The notes: a model not told the origin generated them from the sequence alone. Positions 36,242-45,347 are shown, numbered from the stretch's first letter. The stretch: 64,000 nucleotides of DNA from Thiobacillus sp. (GCA_024708885.1 JANJXT010000058.1:1-64000), one strand, 5' to 3'. Made by a program: numbers and translations.

Positions 36242-36796
36242 TCAACGCCACTTTTCGGCTTCCGCCTTGATGTCGACCTGATCGTTGTTGAAAGTGATGA
36301 TCAACTTGAGTTTAGTGTTTTGGCGGTCGGCGCGCACCCGCTCAACGAGGTCCGGGGTGATGATCGGTGTGAGGTCAATGCGCTTGGTATGGTGCGGTGC
36401 TCGTTGGTTTGTCCGTGTTGAGTCTTGCATCCACTGTTTTGAGTATCGATCGCTTCTTGAGTCAAGAGCCTCACGTTTCTTTCGGTACTCCGCTGTTGAA
36501 ACCATCCACTCTACGTCGACAAACTGCGGCACGGCACGCTTGCTGTCCCCCGGCATAAAGGACATTATCGCCCCTCCCCGCGGATACATCTCTCCGACTG
36601 CGCCCGGCACCGGCCCGCGCAGGCCATCCGGGTCGAAGCGCAACACGCCTACGCCCATGCCGGCACTCTGAAACAACAAGGTCATGCCCACCGGCCGCTC
36701 GTCCCCGGTGTGCACGCAAGCAATCAAACCCATCACCATCAGACCCATGATCACGGTCCGACAGCAATATCCAAACCATAATTTGCCTTGAGCCAT
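36242..36796 (-). CDS. Lipoprotein, candidate immunity protein B (second after the RHS toxin)
   Basis: 184 residues with a lipoprotein signal: basic CCRT, hydrophobic VIMGLMVMG, lipobox LIAC with Cys 27. The mature part contains VPQFVDVEWM and a C-terminal strand-rich segment (KLKLIITFNNDQVDI). The start at 36796 has a strong ribosome-binding site GGAGGAG eight bases upstream; that site and the first 46 bases overlap the toxin-tail remnant 36751-36864. It is the distal gene of the RHS locus. Layout resembles DUF2931-type lipoproteins, but the family is uncertain. Confidence 0.7.
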   Translation of the reverse strand: MAQGKLWFGYCCRTVIMGLMVMGLIACVHTGDERPVGMTLLFQSAGMGVGVLRFDPDGLRGPVPGAVGEMYPRGGAIMSFMPGDSKRAVPQFVDVEWMVSTAEYRKKREALDSRSDRYSKQWMQDSTRTNQRAPHHTKRIDLTPIITPDLVERVRADRQNTKLKLIITFNNDQVDIKAEAEKWR

Positions 36797-36864
36797 TTCG
36801 CGTACTCCTCCATGTTGACATTAGTCGGGAAAATGGTCTGGAAAATGGGGTCGACATTGAACTG
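36751..36864 (-). pseudogene. Remnant of a second DUF2235-toxin C-terminus
   Basis: Reading the minus strand, the frame ending at TGA (36751-36753) gives VNMEEYAKWLKANYGLDI. It aligns with the end of the intact RHS protein, VDMSAYGAWLKNNYGINL (37564 end). The preceding residues QFNVDPIFQTIFPTNVN also have the look of coding sequence. No start, RHS core or hydrolase motif is upstream, because the stretch runs into the end of the first lipoprotein gene. It appears to be the displaced tail of another toxin next to its own immunity gene. Confidence 0.7.
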
Positions 36865-36950
36865 ACCCGGCTTTGCGGCTTTGTGACCCCGGCTTTGTGC
36901 CGCCGCCGTAGTAGCGCGTGCGTCGCAACAGCCGAGGATGTCTGCCGTTA

Positions 36951-37550
36951 TTATGGCTTTTCCGGAAACCAGACCCTGGGTTTACGCCAGTCTATGTCCG
37001 AGCGCCAAGCCACATCGTCTGGGTTGCATTGGCCACCGGCCATGATGGTGCTTCGGCCCCGTTTGTCGCTTTTATCCCCAACCACCCCCCAGCACAGCAG
37101 GACCGGGGCCTTGCCCACGGAGAACTCGATTCCAAGGCTGTAGCCGTCGCGGCTTGCAAGTTTCAGTGCTTCTTGGGGAATGCGCGAACGGACCTTCACA
37201 TGATAAGGCCCCATGGGTTCACCCATGTAGGGCTTCCCGCCGGGAAGCGGCATTTTGCGCCAGCTTACTTCCACTTCTTCGGGGACTCTGTGGCCGGTGT
37301 CAGACATATATTGGCTACCGCCAACAAACCAACGGGTATTCCAGCCTGCCGCCTTCGCGATGGAAGAGGAAATCAAATATTTCTTCCTAGCCTGATAGAT
37401 GCCCGCAATCTCGACTTTCTCCACATCTTCATCTGAGTTGTTCCAGAACGAATAGGCTGCATTTTCCCCCTGGCTGAACAACCCAGCGGAGGCACACCCG
37501 GATAACCATGCTGAACCAAGCACTATGATCGCCACCCATCGTTCAACCAT
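36951..37550 (-). CDS. Lipoprotein, candidate immunity protein A for the RHS-DUF2235 toxin
   Basis: 199 residues: signal VAIIVLGSAWLSGC with lipobox LSGC, Cys 19. The mature part has SFWNNSDEDVEKVEIAG, a strand VPEEVEVSWRKMPLPGG, and a C-terminal PYHVKVRSRIPQEALKLAS with SLGIEFSVG. It starts only 13 bases after the RHS stop codon, so they are co-transcribed. Small lipoproteins in this position next to Tle1-like phospholipases are usually immunity proteins acting in the periplasm. Family: probably DUF2931-like, by eye. It shares a loose layout with the protein at 36242-36796. Confidence 0.75.
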   Translation of the reverse strand: MVERWVAIIVLGSAWLSGCASAGLFSQGENAAYSFWNNSDEDVEKVEIAGIYQARKKYLISSSIAKAAGWNTRWFVGGSQYMSDTGHRVPEEVEVSWRKMPLPGGKPYMGEPMGPYHVKVRSRIPQEALKLASRDGYSLGIEFSVGKAPVLLCWGVVGDKSDKRGRSTIMAGGQCNPDDVAWRSDIDWRKPRVWFPEKP

Positions 37551-37563
37551 TTACAGTTCCCCC

Positions 37564-40500
37564 CTATTGAAGATTGATGCCGTAGTTGTTCTTGAGCCAG
37601 GCTCCGTAGGCTGACATGTCCACCACTCCCTCGCGGTTGCCCGATGGCGCCGCGTCCTGGGTAATCCATGCGAGACTTTCCGAATAGGTCAACCCTTCTA
37701 TCGGGGCATCGCGCTGTTTGGGCAAAGTATTCGGCGCATCCGCCGCCACTGGATAGTGCACCTCGCGATCCTGCCCCTTGCCCCGCAAGTTGAACGGAAC
37801 GCTATGTGTTTCGTTGTGGAGGATGGGATTTGTGATCGTCTGCAAATCAGCAGGAAGCGGCGCGATATTGACTCCGGCGCGTTCGGCCTCCACAACCATC
37901 CAGTTCAACGCCACATCCGACAGGTCGCCACCATCACAGCCGGCAGGGGCGCCGCCGGTGCAATTGTAGCCGCCGCCGATATCCGAATGCGCGCCCACGA
38001 AGCCCTTCTCAGTCCGGTTGGGAGACAAGCCCCGGTCAGCGTAGCTCGGCTCGATCGATTCCAGCGGGAAATCCTGGCGGTGTTCATTCACCGCCACGGC
38101 TTGCGAGGCGTATTCCACCGCTTCCGGAATGCCCATGTTGAACGATCCCATGGCATAGCTGAGAACGGTATCGAACAGGCCCATGAAGCGAATGTTTACT
38201 TGGACACACGCGCCATTCACGCCTTCGAGATTCCGGTAGTAACCACTGTTAGCTCGGGTGACGACAGTATTGGCGAAATCGCGCGCCGACGCCGCTCCGC
38301 GCGAGAAACCAACGATATCAAGGGTGATTTCCAGTGGATTTTCTGGGCTGATTGTCTGGTGCTTGACGTTCATAACGTCTTCCACCTTGGCCTTGACATA
38401 ATCGTCCAGCCGTTGCAATTGTTTGTTGATGCGGCCCCCCATAGTGAAAGCAATGGCCCCATCCATCTTTGGAAGGATTGGACCCGTACCTGGGCCTTCG
38501 ATGTAGTAAGGCGCCCCGGCACCTGCAATATTGTCTGGGTCGTTATCCAGATAGTGTTCGCGAAACCAATACACATTCGTTCTCGATTCCTCGGTATTCC
38601 CCGTCCCATCAAACGCAAACAATATCAACCCCCACGGGTCGATATAGCTTGCCGGGTTGTTGTTGACGTAGGCATACGCATTGGGACTGCCGAGGACTTC
38701 TGCCAGCCTGCCCAGCGGGTCGGGGCTCAAGTATCGCCCGGCGTGCGGGTCGTAGTAGCGCGCGTCATTGTAGTAGAGGCCGGACTCTTCGTCTTCCCAC
38801 TGGCCGGGCAGACGCAGGGCGAGCGTGTAGCGTGCTTTGCCGGCGGAGGTTGAAGTCTTAATCAGCTTGCCATAGGGGGCGTAGTCGGCTTGCCAGATGG
38901 CTTGGCCGGATTCGTCGGTGGCAGCGATTGGGGCGCCGAGGTGGTTGGCGTGGACGAAGGCCAAGCGGTCAGCGTTGCCGACGAAGCTGTTCCGCACGGC
39001 GTCAAGGCTCTGGCGCAGTGCCTGCCAGAAACCATCGGCCGGTGCTTGCAGCGGTTTGGGCCGGGCCGGGTCGAGGGTGGCGATGAGCTGCTCGCCGAGC
39101 CAGAGGTATTGGCGGGTGATTTTTCCGTCGGCGTCGAGCTCGGCGATGCGCTGGCGCGCTGTGTTGTAGAGGGTGTGGGTGGTGCGGGTTTTGCCGCCCT
39201 CGCCCGCTGGCGCGAAGGCCGTCTTGCTCACGCGCAGACCCTGGTGGTTGTAGCGGTAGCGGGCAAGTTCGCTCTGCTGCTGACGGATGGCGGCAAGGCG
39301 GCCCTGGGCATCCCACACGTATTCGCGGCCGGACTGCGGCGCGGTCATGGCGTCGCTGACAGCGTCGTAGGTGGCCTTGCGGGTGTGGCCCATTTCGCTG
39401 ACGGCGACGTTCTCCTGGGCGAGCACGCGGTTGCCGCGGGCGTCGTAGTGGTAGCGCCACACGCTGGCGGCGTCGCCGGCGGCGGTCTTGCGCACAGGAT
39501 GCCGGGGGGCGCTTTGCGCGGCGACGAGCTGCGAGCGGCGGTCGTAGGCATAGGCCAGCGTTCGCTGCGGGCCGCGGCCCTGCTGCCGTTGCAGGATGAC
39601 GTTGCCGGCGCCGTCGTAGAGCAGGCGGGCGTCGAACAGGGCCAGCGGGTTGGTGGGCAGGCCGAGCGCGCCGGGCAGTTTGTCCGGCGCGCTCGGTGGC
39701 GTTTGCGCATGGGCGGCGGGCAGCAGGCGGTCGAGAATGCCGCCGGCCAGGCTCTGGCGCACGGCCGCCTGCGCGGCGGCGGCTACGTGCCTGGCATCGG
39801 GTGCACCGCCTGCGGGCCTCGTATACACGATGCGCGCGAGCACGCCTTCGCGGCTGCGCTGCCACTGGCCCTGGATGCCGTTGCCGTAGGTGAGGCTGCG
39901 CAGGCCGACGAGGTCGCGTTCAAGATCCTTGACGAGCGTGGTTCGTCCCCAGCCGAAGACGGTCCATGGATTGGTTTGGCGATGCACCGCGACGACTTGT
40001 CCCTGGCCGTTGCGTTCGTACAGGATTTTGCTGCCATCGGGCAGGCTCTCGCCGATCAGCCGCCCGTCGGCGTCGTGGACGTAGCGGGTGACGTGGATGG
40101 CCTCGGCGCCATTGGCGAGCTTGAGGGTAACGGTCCGGGTCGCGGGCAGGCCGCGCGCGTCGTAGCGGATGTGCTCGCTCTGCGCCGGGTCGCTGACTTC
40201 GGCAAGACGCCCCGAAACGTAGCGCCAGGTCGTGGTCTGCTCCGTCCCGCTGCCGGATACGCTGGTGTGACGCACGCGGCGGCCGGCAAGGTCGTAGGCG
40301 TAGCGCTGGGCATTTCCGTCCTGTCCGGTCTGCTCGACCAGCCGGTCTGCAGCGTCGTATTGCCTGACCAGGATGCCGTGGCTGGCGCTGGCTACAAGCA
40401 CTTCGCGACCGAAGTCGTCGACGAGCGAGCGGAACGCCGAGGCGCGTCCCTGACCGATACCTGGCCGCTCTGCGTGGACGATGTTGTGCACCGCGTCGGT

Positions 40501-42624
40501 GCTGTCGGCCACCTGGACGAGGCGGTTTTGCGCGTCGTAGCGGTAGCGCTCGGTTTGCGCGAAGCTCCGCGTCTGCACGGTGCTGGCGAGCAGTTTGCCT
40601 TCGCTGTCGTAGCTGGCGCGCTTCAAGATGCCCAGCGCTTCGGCCTGCCACAGCAAGCGGCCGGCCACGTCGAAGGCCTGGCGTGTTCGCGGGCGGGAGG
40701 GCGCACCGCCGGCGCCCCCCGAGCCGCTTTCGATCCGATTGCCCAGTACGTCGTAGCGGTAGCTTTCGACGACGGGCGCAAGGCCCTGCCGCGCCCAATC
40801 TTCACCGGCGCTCTCCGTGCTCGCCAGGCGGCCCGCGCGGTCGTAGCGGAAGGCCGTGGCGAACCCCTCGGCGTTGCGCACGCGGATGATCCGTCCCGCC
40901 GTATCGTACGTCAGGGCGGCAGCACTTTCGCCCGGCCGCGACATGCCGACGATGCGCTCGCCGCGTGCATCCCACTCGATGCGCGTCACGTCCGAATCCG
41001 CGGGGTCGCTGCTCGGCCCGTTGGGCAGGGGGCCGTCGATCGCGGCGAGCACGGAGCGGCGGTTGAGGGTGCGGTAGGTGTAGACAGTGACGCGGACAAG
41101 CGGGGTGGCGGCGGACTCACCGGCCTTGTCCAGCGGACTGAAGCCGGTTTCGGTGACGCGGGTGATCTGGCCCGCGTCGTTGTAGGCGACCCTGATCTGG
41201 TGTTCCTTGCCGGGGACGACGCTGGGGCGGGCGATGAGGACGGGCTGTTCGGCGTCGCCCGCGTATTCGTAGCGGGCGATGAGGCGCGCCGGCTGGGGTT
41301 TGCCGTCACGCCAGGCGATGCGGCTCAGCTTGACTGCCCTGCCCTGCCCGTCGTATTCGGTCTTGAGGGTGTGACGGGGACGGCCCTCTTCGTCGAGTCC
41401 GGTTTTTTCCGTCAAGCGGCCCAGACGGTCGTAGTCGTAGCGGACGTCGGCTTCGCCGCAGCTCGCGCAGCCGGCGCCTCTGGCTTCCAGCAGACGGTAT
41501 TCGCCGCCGACGATGGCGTGAGTGTAGGCGGTCTTCTGCCCGAGGCTGTTGGTGAGCACGGTCTTGCCGGCACTGACGAAGTCGAGCCCGACCTGTTCGA
41601 TGCCGGTGCCGGGAACGGGTTGGCCATCCTTGCCGAGACGTTCGGGCTCGCCGCGCACGGAGAGGATGCCGCGGCCCTGGCTATCGTAGCCGTAGGTGGA
41701 AAGGCGCTGCATCGGGCTGTCTGCCGCCGCGACGCTGATGCCGGTGAGGAAGGCGGGATGCGCCGCATCCTCATAGTGATAGCGGCGGCTCGTGCCGCCG
41801 GGGAAGACGGCGCCGACGAGATTGGCGAGCCGCGCGCGCGGGTTGCCGCGGTAGCCCCTGGGCGCATCGTTGCCGTGGCGGTAGGCGAAACGCCCGACGG
41901 GGCTGTCGATGTGGGTGACGCCGTTGAAGTGCTCCGGGCTTCTGCGCTGCGGATAGCCGAGCACGAGACTGCGCCCCTGCGGATCGGTGACCTTGACCAG
42001 GAGACCGGCCGGGTCGCGGGTGAGCGCAACGAATTCTCCGCTGGGCGCCTTGATCTGCACCAGCTTGCCGCGGTGGTCGAAGTGAAGGACGCGGCCGTTT
42101 CGCCAGCGCCACACGTATTCCTCGCCGCGCGCGCTCCGGGTGATGGCGAGCGTGCCGCGGGCGGGGTCGCTGGTCGCGCACTGGCTGGGGTTTTTGGGGT
42201 CGCGGATGAAGATGACGCGGGTACCGTCGGCCTGCACGATCTGCAGGGTGTTGCCGATGGCGTACAGATCGGTCTCGTAGGAAAGGCGCCAGCCGCGGCC
42301 GAGGATGCCGGGGCTGGCGTCGGGGCCGGCGAGCGCGCTGTTGTAGTGGCGCACGATCTCCAGGCCCAGCACGCCGGGCAGCGCGGGAAGATCGGTCTCC
42401 TGCTGGTATTTGTTGCCGGTGATGACGTGGATCGGATTGCCCGCGCCCTGGTCGGTGCCGCTGCTGTTGCCCTGGCTTGCCGGGCCGCTGCCGTCGCACG
42501 GCGCGCCGGCGGGACCGGGGCCGCATTGCGTGGGCTTGATCGGATCGAGGGGCGCGCTATCGGCGGCGAAGGCCGCGACAGGGCCAAGGAACGCGATCGC
42601 AAGAAGGCAGGCAAACAGGCGCAT
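37564..42624 (-). CDS. Sec-exported RHS-repeat protein with C-terminal DUF2235 (Tle1-like) hydrolase toxin
   Basis: 1686 residues. A Sec signal (LFACLLAIAFLGPVAAFAA) precedes many YD repeats of the form RYDYDRLGRL, the RHS core ending about residue 1332 with DARYYDPHAGRYLSPDPLG and a PASYIDPWGL hallmark where toxin domains begin. The C-terminal ~354 residues form a DUF2235 alpha/beta hydrolase: FAFDGTGN, nucleophile elbow GFSRGAAS (Ser ~1441), FMGLFDTV and GAHSDIGGGY (His ~1546), as in Tle1 phospholipases. It lies 3 bases after the TadE gene and before two lipoprotein genes, so it may be a secreted toxin with dedicated immunity. Confidence 0.93.
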   Translation of the reverse strand: MRLFACLLAIAFLGPVAAFAADSAPLDPIKPTQCGPGPAGAPCDGSGPASQGNSSGTDQGAGNPIHVITGNKYQQETDLPALPGVLGLEIVRHYNSALAGPDASPGILGRGWRLSYETDLYAIGNTLQIVQADGTRVIFIRDPKNPSQCATSDPARGTLAITRSARGEEYVWRWRNGRVLHFDHRGKLVQIKAPSGEFVALTRDPAGLLVKVTDPQGRSLVLGYPQRRSPEHFNGVTHIDSPVGRFAYRHGNDAPRGYRGNPRARLANLVGAVFPGGTSRRYHYEDAAHPAFLTGISVAAADSPMQRLSTYGYDSQGRGILSVRGEPERLGKDGQPVPGTGIEQVGLDFVSAGKTVLTNSLGQKTAYTHAIVGGEYRLLEARGAGCASCGEADVRYDYDRLGRLTEKTGLDEEGRPRHTLKTEYDGQGRAVKLSRIAWRDGKPQPARLIARYEYAGDAEQPVLIARPSVVPGKEHQIRVAYNDAGQITRVTETGFSPLDKAGESAATPLVRVTVYTYRTLNRRSVLAAIDGPLPNGPSSDPADSDVTRIEWDARGERIVGMSRPGESAAALTYDTAGRIIRVRNAEGFATAFRYDRAGRLASTESAGEDWARQGLAPVVESYRYDVLGNRIESGSGGAGGAPSRPRTRQAFDVAGRLLWQAEALGILKRASYDSEGKLLASTVQTRSFAQTERYRYDAQNRLVQVADSTDAVHNIVHAERPGIGQGRASAFRSLVDDFGREVLVASASHGILVRQYDAADRLVEQTGQDGNAQRYAYDLAGRRVRHTSVSGSGTEQTTTWRYVSGRLAEVSDPAQSEHIRYDARGLPATRTVTLKLANGAEAIHVTRYVHDADGRLIGESLPDGSKILYERNGQGQVVAVHRQTNPWTVFGWGRTTLVKDLERDLVGLRSLTYGNGIQGQWQRSREGVLARIVYTRPAGGAPDARHVAAAAQAAVRQSLAGGILDRLLPAAHAQTPPSAPDKLPGALGLPTNPLALFDARLLYDGAGNVILQRQQGRGPQRTLAYAYDRRSQLVAAQSAPRHPVRKTAAGDAASVWRYHYDARGNRVLAQENVAVSEMGHTRKATYDAVSDAMTAPQSGREYVWDAQGRLAAIRQQQSELARYRYNHQGLRVSKTAFAPAGEGGKTRTTHTLYNTARQRIAELDADGKITRQYLWLGEQLIATLDPARPKPLQAPADGFWQALRQSLDAVRNSFVGNADRLAFVHANHLGAPIAATDESGQAIWQADYAPYGKLIKTSTSAGKARYTLALRLPGQWEDEESGLYYNDARYYDPHAGRYLSPDPLGRLAEVLGSPNAYAYVNNNPASYIDPWGLILFAFDGTGNTEESRTNVYWFREHYLDNDPDNIAGAGAPYYIEGPGTGPILPKMDGAIAFTMGGRINKQLQRLDDYVKAKVEDVMNVKHQTISPENPLEITLDIVGFSRGAASARDFANTVVTRANSGYYRNLEGVNGACVQVNIRFMGLFDTVLSYAMGSFNMGIPEAVEYASQAVAVNEHRQDFPLESIEPSYADRGLSPNRTEKGFVGAHSDIGGGYNCTGGAPAGCDGGDLSDVALNWMVVEAERAGVNIAPLPADLQTITNPILHNETHSVPFNLRGKGQDREVHYPVAADAPNTLPKQRDAPIEGLTYSESLAWITQDAAPSGNREGVVDMSAYGAWLKNNYGINLQ

Positions 42625-42627
42625 GGC

Positions 42628-43740
42628 TTACGGCCTTTCGTTGATGGAAGGCAAACCGGAGGGCGCCGGTTCGCCCGAGACGGGGCTTCCGTCGGCATGG
42701 ATGAAGCCCTTTTCGAGCAGACAGCAATAGTTCTTGCCGCAGCCGGGGTCACAACTGGCGTCGCCCTGTTCGCAGCCGGGTGGGCGGCAGCCGTCCGGAT
42801 CGCTGGCGGGGTCGCATACGGGTTTTGCGGTACACATCGGATCGCTCAACGGACACTCCGGCAGCGGCTCGCTCTTGGGCGGCGGGCCGGGGTCTGCGGG
42901 TGTGCCTTCGTTGCCGGGGCCGGGCAGGCTCGCGTTGCCGGCTTCGATGGCGGGGGACTGCATGCGCATGACGATGTGGGTGACGACCGGGATGCGTCCG
43001 GCCTTGACAAGCCCCTGGCGGAAGGCGTCGGCGTCGGCCTTGTTCAATTCGCCCAGCGCCCAGGTCATGAAGCGGCCGACAAGCGGGATCTGCTTGTTCG
43101 GGGGGATACCCCAGGTGATCCGCAGCTTCAGAAGGTTGGCGTCGGCGAGCGTCTGGCCGCTGGCGTTGCTCCTGGGGTCGTGCTTGCAGCCGGGGACGTC
43201 GCTTGGGCAGGTGATGAAGGCGAGGTTGGCGTTGGGCAGGACGCGCGCGCCGGTCTTGAGCTTTTTGGCAAGCGCGGGGGAGTGGTAGTCGTCGAAGCTC
43301 TCTTTGGTGGGGGAGAGGATTTCGATGCGCGCGCCGGCGGTGTCGGTGACGGCGCGGGCGTGGGATTTGGCCAGTTCTGCGGTACTCGTGCCGCCGCCGT
43401 AGTAGCCGGTCATGGCGCGGGCGAACGCGGTGCGGATGGCGCCGGGGTCGGCGTTCTGGACGGTGCCGGCGCGCGCGGCTTCGAACGCGGCGTAGTTGAG
43501 CTGGCTCTTGGCGTGGTAGAGCAGGCCGTACTGGATGAGGGCAAGCAGCAGGAAGAGGACGGTGGGAACGGCGACGACGAATTCGACGAGGGTGGCGCCG
43601 CGCTGGCTTGCGTGGTGGGGATGCACGTTTGGGCGGTGCGGGGCGATGCGGCCTGCACGGCAGGCCCCCGCCCCAACCCTTGCCCGCAAACGGGAGAGCG
43701 GGCTGGTTGAGAGGGAAAGATACGCGGGCAGGCGGCGCAT
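42628..43740 (-). CDS. TadE-like pilus assembly protein with Cys-rich C-terminus
   Basis: 370 residues. The TadE helix is QRGATLVEFVVAVPTVLFLLLALIQYGLL, then a periplasmic region with KSQLNYAAFEAARAGTVQNAD. The last 80 residues are cysteine-rich, with at least nine cysteines between about 290 and 345 (for example VCDPASDPDGCRPPGC, CGKNYCC), not normal for TadE. A glutaredoxin-like gene lies just upstream. The ATG at 43740 lacks a ribosome-binding site and its first 35 residues are translated from a palindrome-rich stretch; a GTG at 43626 directly before QRGATLVEF may be the true start. Confidence 0.82.
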   Translation of the reverse strand: MRRLPAYLSLSTSPLSRLRARVGAGACRAGRIAPHRPNVHPHHASQRGATLVEFVVAVPTVLFLLLALIQYGLLYHAKSQLNYAAFEAARAGTVQNADPGAIRTAFARAMTGYYGGGTSTAELAKSHARAVTDTAGARIEILSPTKESFDDYHSPALAKKLKTGARVLPNANLAFITCPSDVPGCKHDPRSNASGQTLADANLLKLRITWGIPPNKQIPLVGRFMTWALGELNKADADAFRQGLVKAGRIPVVTHIVMRMQSPAIEAGNASLPGPGNEGTPADPGPPPKSEPLPECPLSDPMCTAKPVCDPASDPDGCRPPGCEQGDASCDPGCGKNYCCLLEKGFIHADGSPVSGEPAPSGLPSINERP

Positions 43741-43751
43741 GAGGGCTTCGG

Positions 43752-44087
43752 TCAGAGTTTGCCGAGCAGGGCTGCGTCGGCCCAGCCTTCGAGCTCGGCG
43801 CTTTCCAGGAAGGGAATGGCGCGCTGGCCCAGGTAGGCGCGCGCCTGGATGCAGTAGCCGCAGGTGGGGGTGGTGTAGAGGACGACTTCGCCGGGACGCG
43901 CTTCGCGGATTTCGACCCCGGCGGGACGGTTGCCGACGCTGGGGGTGGCGATGCTGCGGAAGGCTTCGGTGACGCCGCGCCGGATCTGCTGGTCGACCTG
44001 GCCCTGGACGGCGCCGTTGAGTACGGACAGGGGATCCCAGGCGTGGGCGGCCGGGGCGAAGACAAGGAGAAGAAGCAGGCGTTTCAT
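43752..44087 (-). CDS. Exported glutaredoxin-like protein in the Tad operon
   Basis: 111 residues with a Sec signal (LLLLLVFAPAAHA). The C-terminal half has LYTTPTCGYCIQARAYLGQR, where CGYC is a redox-active motif, and PFLESAELEG as the second thioredoxin-fold element. The start overlaps the DUF192 gene stop by four bases. The gene directly downstream encodes a Cys-rich TadE protein; a role in its disulfide handling is inference. Glutaredoxins are usually cytosolic, so export is unusual. Confidence 0.82.
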   Translation of the reverse strand: MKRLLLLLVFAPAAHAWDPLSVLNGAVQGQVDQQIRRGVTEAFRSIATPSVGNRPAGVEIREARPGEVVLYTTPTCGYCIQARAYLGQRAIPFLESAELEGWADAALLGKL

Positions 44088-44434
44088 GCGCAGGGCTCCA
44101 TGCGGCAGGGTGTGAGGCACTCGGCAAGGCTTGCGCCTTCGAGAAGACCCAGGCGCGCGCTCTCGCCGGCGGCAAGTTCGAGGGTCTGGTGCGCAGCGAG
44201 GCACGCGGCGATGCGCCAGGGGGCAAGATGCGGGACGATTCGGCGGATGCGCCCGTGGCGGTCGAGAAACACGACGTCGATGGAGGTGCGCAGGAAGGCG
44301 GTGTGCACAGCGTTGCACGGCACGAGCAGGAGCCCTTCGCCGGGGACGAGCGGCGGGCCTGCGAGCAGGCCGACGAGCCGGCTGGCGAAGCGGTCGGCGC
44401 GGCGTATGAGCAGCGAGCGCGGGGCTGCGTACAT
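44084..44434 (-). CDS. DUF192-family protein
   Basis: 116 residues. The family signature is PLVPGEGLLLVPCNAVHTAFLRTSIDVVFLDRHG, with a C-terminal LAAGESARLGLLEGASL. DUF192 proteins are small, usually secreted or periplasmic beta-rich proteins; this copy has no obvious signal peptide. Its presence inside the Tad gene set, coupled to a glutaredoxin-like gene, is unusual but recurs in some Tad loci by memory. The function is unknown. Confidence 0.88.
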   Translation of the reverse strand: MYAAPRSLLIRRADRFASRLVGLLAGPPLVPGEGLLLVPCNAVHTAFLRTSIDVVFLDRHGRIRRIVPHLAPWRIAACLAAHQTLELAAGESARLGLLEGASLAECLTPCRMEPCA

Positions 44435-44436
44435 GG

Positions 44437-45330
44437 CTAGAAACCCGCGGCCATGAACTTCATGACGATGGGGAACATGAGGATGGCGAACACGCACGGG
44501 AAGATGAAGAAGAGCAGCGGAAACAGGAGCTTGACCGGGGCCTGCATGGCGAGCTTCTCGGCGCGGGCGAAGCGTTCGATGCGGCGCTGGTCGGCCTGGG
44601 ACCGCAGGATGGGACCGAGACTCATGCCGCTGGCTTCGGCCTGGACGAGGCTGGCGACGAAGCTGGTGACGGGCGCCAGATCCATGCGTGCGGCGAGCTC
44701 GCGCAGGGCTTCGGCGCGCGGACGACCGGCGCGCACGTCGCGCAGCAGGCGCGCGAATTCGTCCTTCAGGGCGCCGGCGGGGCCCTTGTCGACGGCCTGC
44801 TGGATCGCGCCGGTGAGGTTGAGCCCGGATTCGACGCACAGGGTGATGAGGTCGAGCATGAAGGGCAGCGCCTTGAGGCTGTCGCGGCGGCGCAGCTCGA
44901 TGCGGTCGCGCAGCCAGATCGCAGGATAGAGAAAGCCAAAGGCGGCGCCGGCAACGGCAGGCCACCCGATCGGCAGGCGCAGGCTGTCGGCGATCCAGGC
45001 AGCGACGAGGCCGGCCAACAGCGCCCACACCAGGCGCCCGGCAAGAAACTGCGCGGGGTTCACGGCAAAGTCGAGCCCGGCGCTGCGCAGACGCGCAAGC
45101 TCCGCGCCGTGACGCGCACTGGAAAGCCACGGCGCGAGGTAGTGGGCGAGCCACTGCACCGGCCACCACACGATCCGCAAGCCCGGCGGCGGCGCGTCGA
45201 ACCAGGTGCGATCCTGTTCGGGCACGGCGGCGGCCAGACGCGAGACCAGCCAGGCGAAAAGCCCGAACGAAGCCCCCGCAGCCAGCGCGAACCCGGCAAC
45301 AATCCACTGCGCATCAATTTGCATCCCCAT
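44437..45330 (-). CDS. tadC: Tad inner-membrane platform protein TadC
   Basis: 297 residues, T2SF family. An N-terminal helix (IVAGFALAAGASFGLFAWLV), a central helix pair around GLVAAWIADSLRLPIGWPAVAGAAFGFLYPAI, and a C-terminal helix (LLFPLLFFIFPCVFAILMFPIVMKF) flank a cytosolic domain with LITLCVESGLNLTGAIQQAV and EASGMSLGPILRSQADQ. It works with TadB as the platform that transmits the TadA motor force. DUF192 follows after 2 bases. It lies 51 bases after tadB. Confidence 0.93.
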   Translation of the reverse strand: MGMQIDAQWIVAGFALAAGASFGLFAWLVSRLAAAVPEQDRTWFDAPPPGLRIVWWPVQWLAHYLAPWLSSARHGAELARLRSAGLDFAVNPAQFLAGRLVWALLAGLVAAWIADSLRLPIGWPAVAGAAFGFLYPAIWLRDRIELRRRDSLKALPFMLDLITLCVESGLNLTGAIQQAVDKGPAGALKDEFARLLRDVRAGRPRAEALRELAARMDLAPVTSFVASLVQAEASGMSLGPILRSQADQRRIERFARAEKLAMQAPVKLLFPLLFFIFPCVFAILMFPIVMKFMAAGF

Positions 45331-45347
45331 CTCCGTTTACCGTCCCC

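Noticed and set aside
38890-43710. A 1606-codon plus-strand frame opposite the RHS gene
   Set aside because: Repetitive Gly/Ala/Val/Asp text mirroring the RHS repeats, no start signal or domain, and the minus strand clearly encodes RHS, TadE and the toxin.
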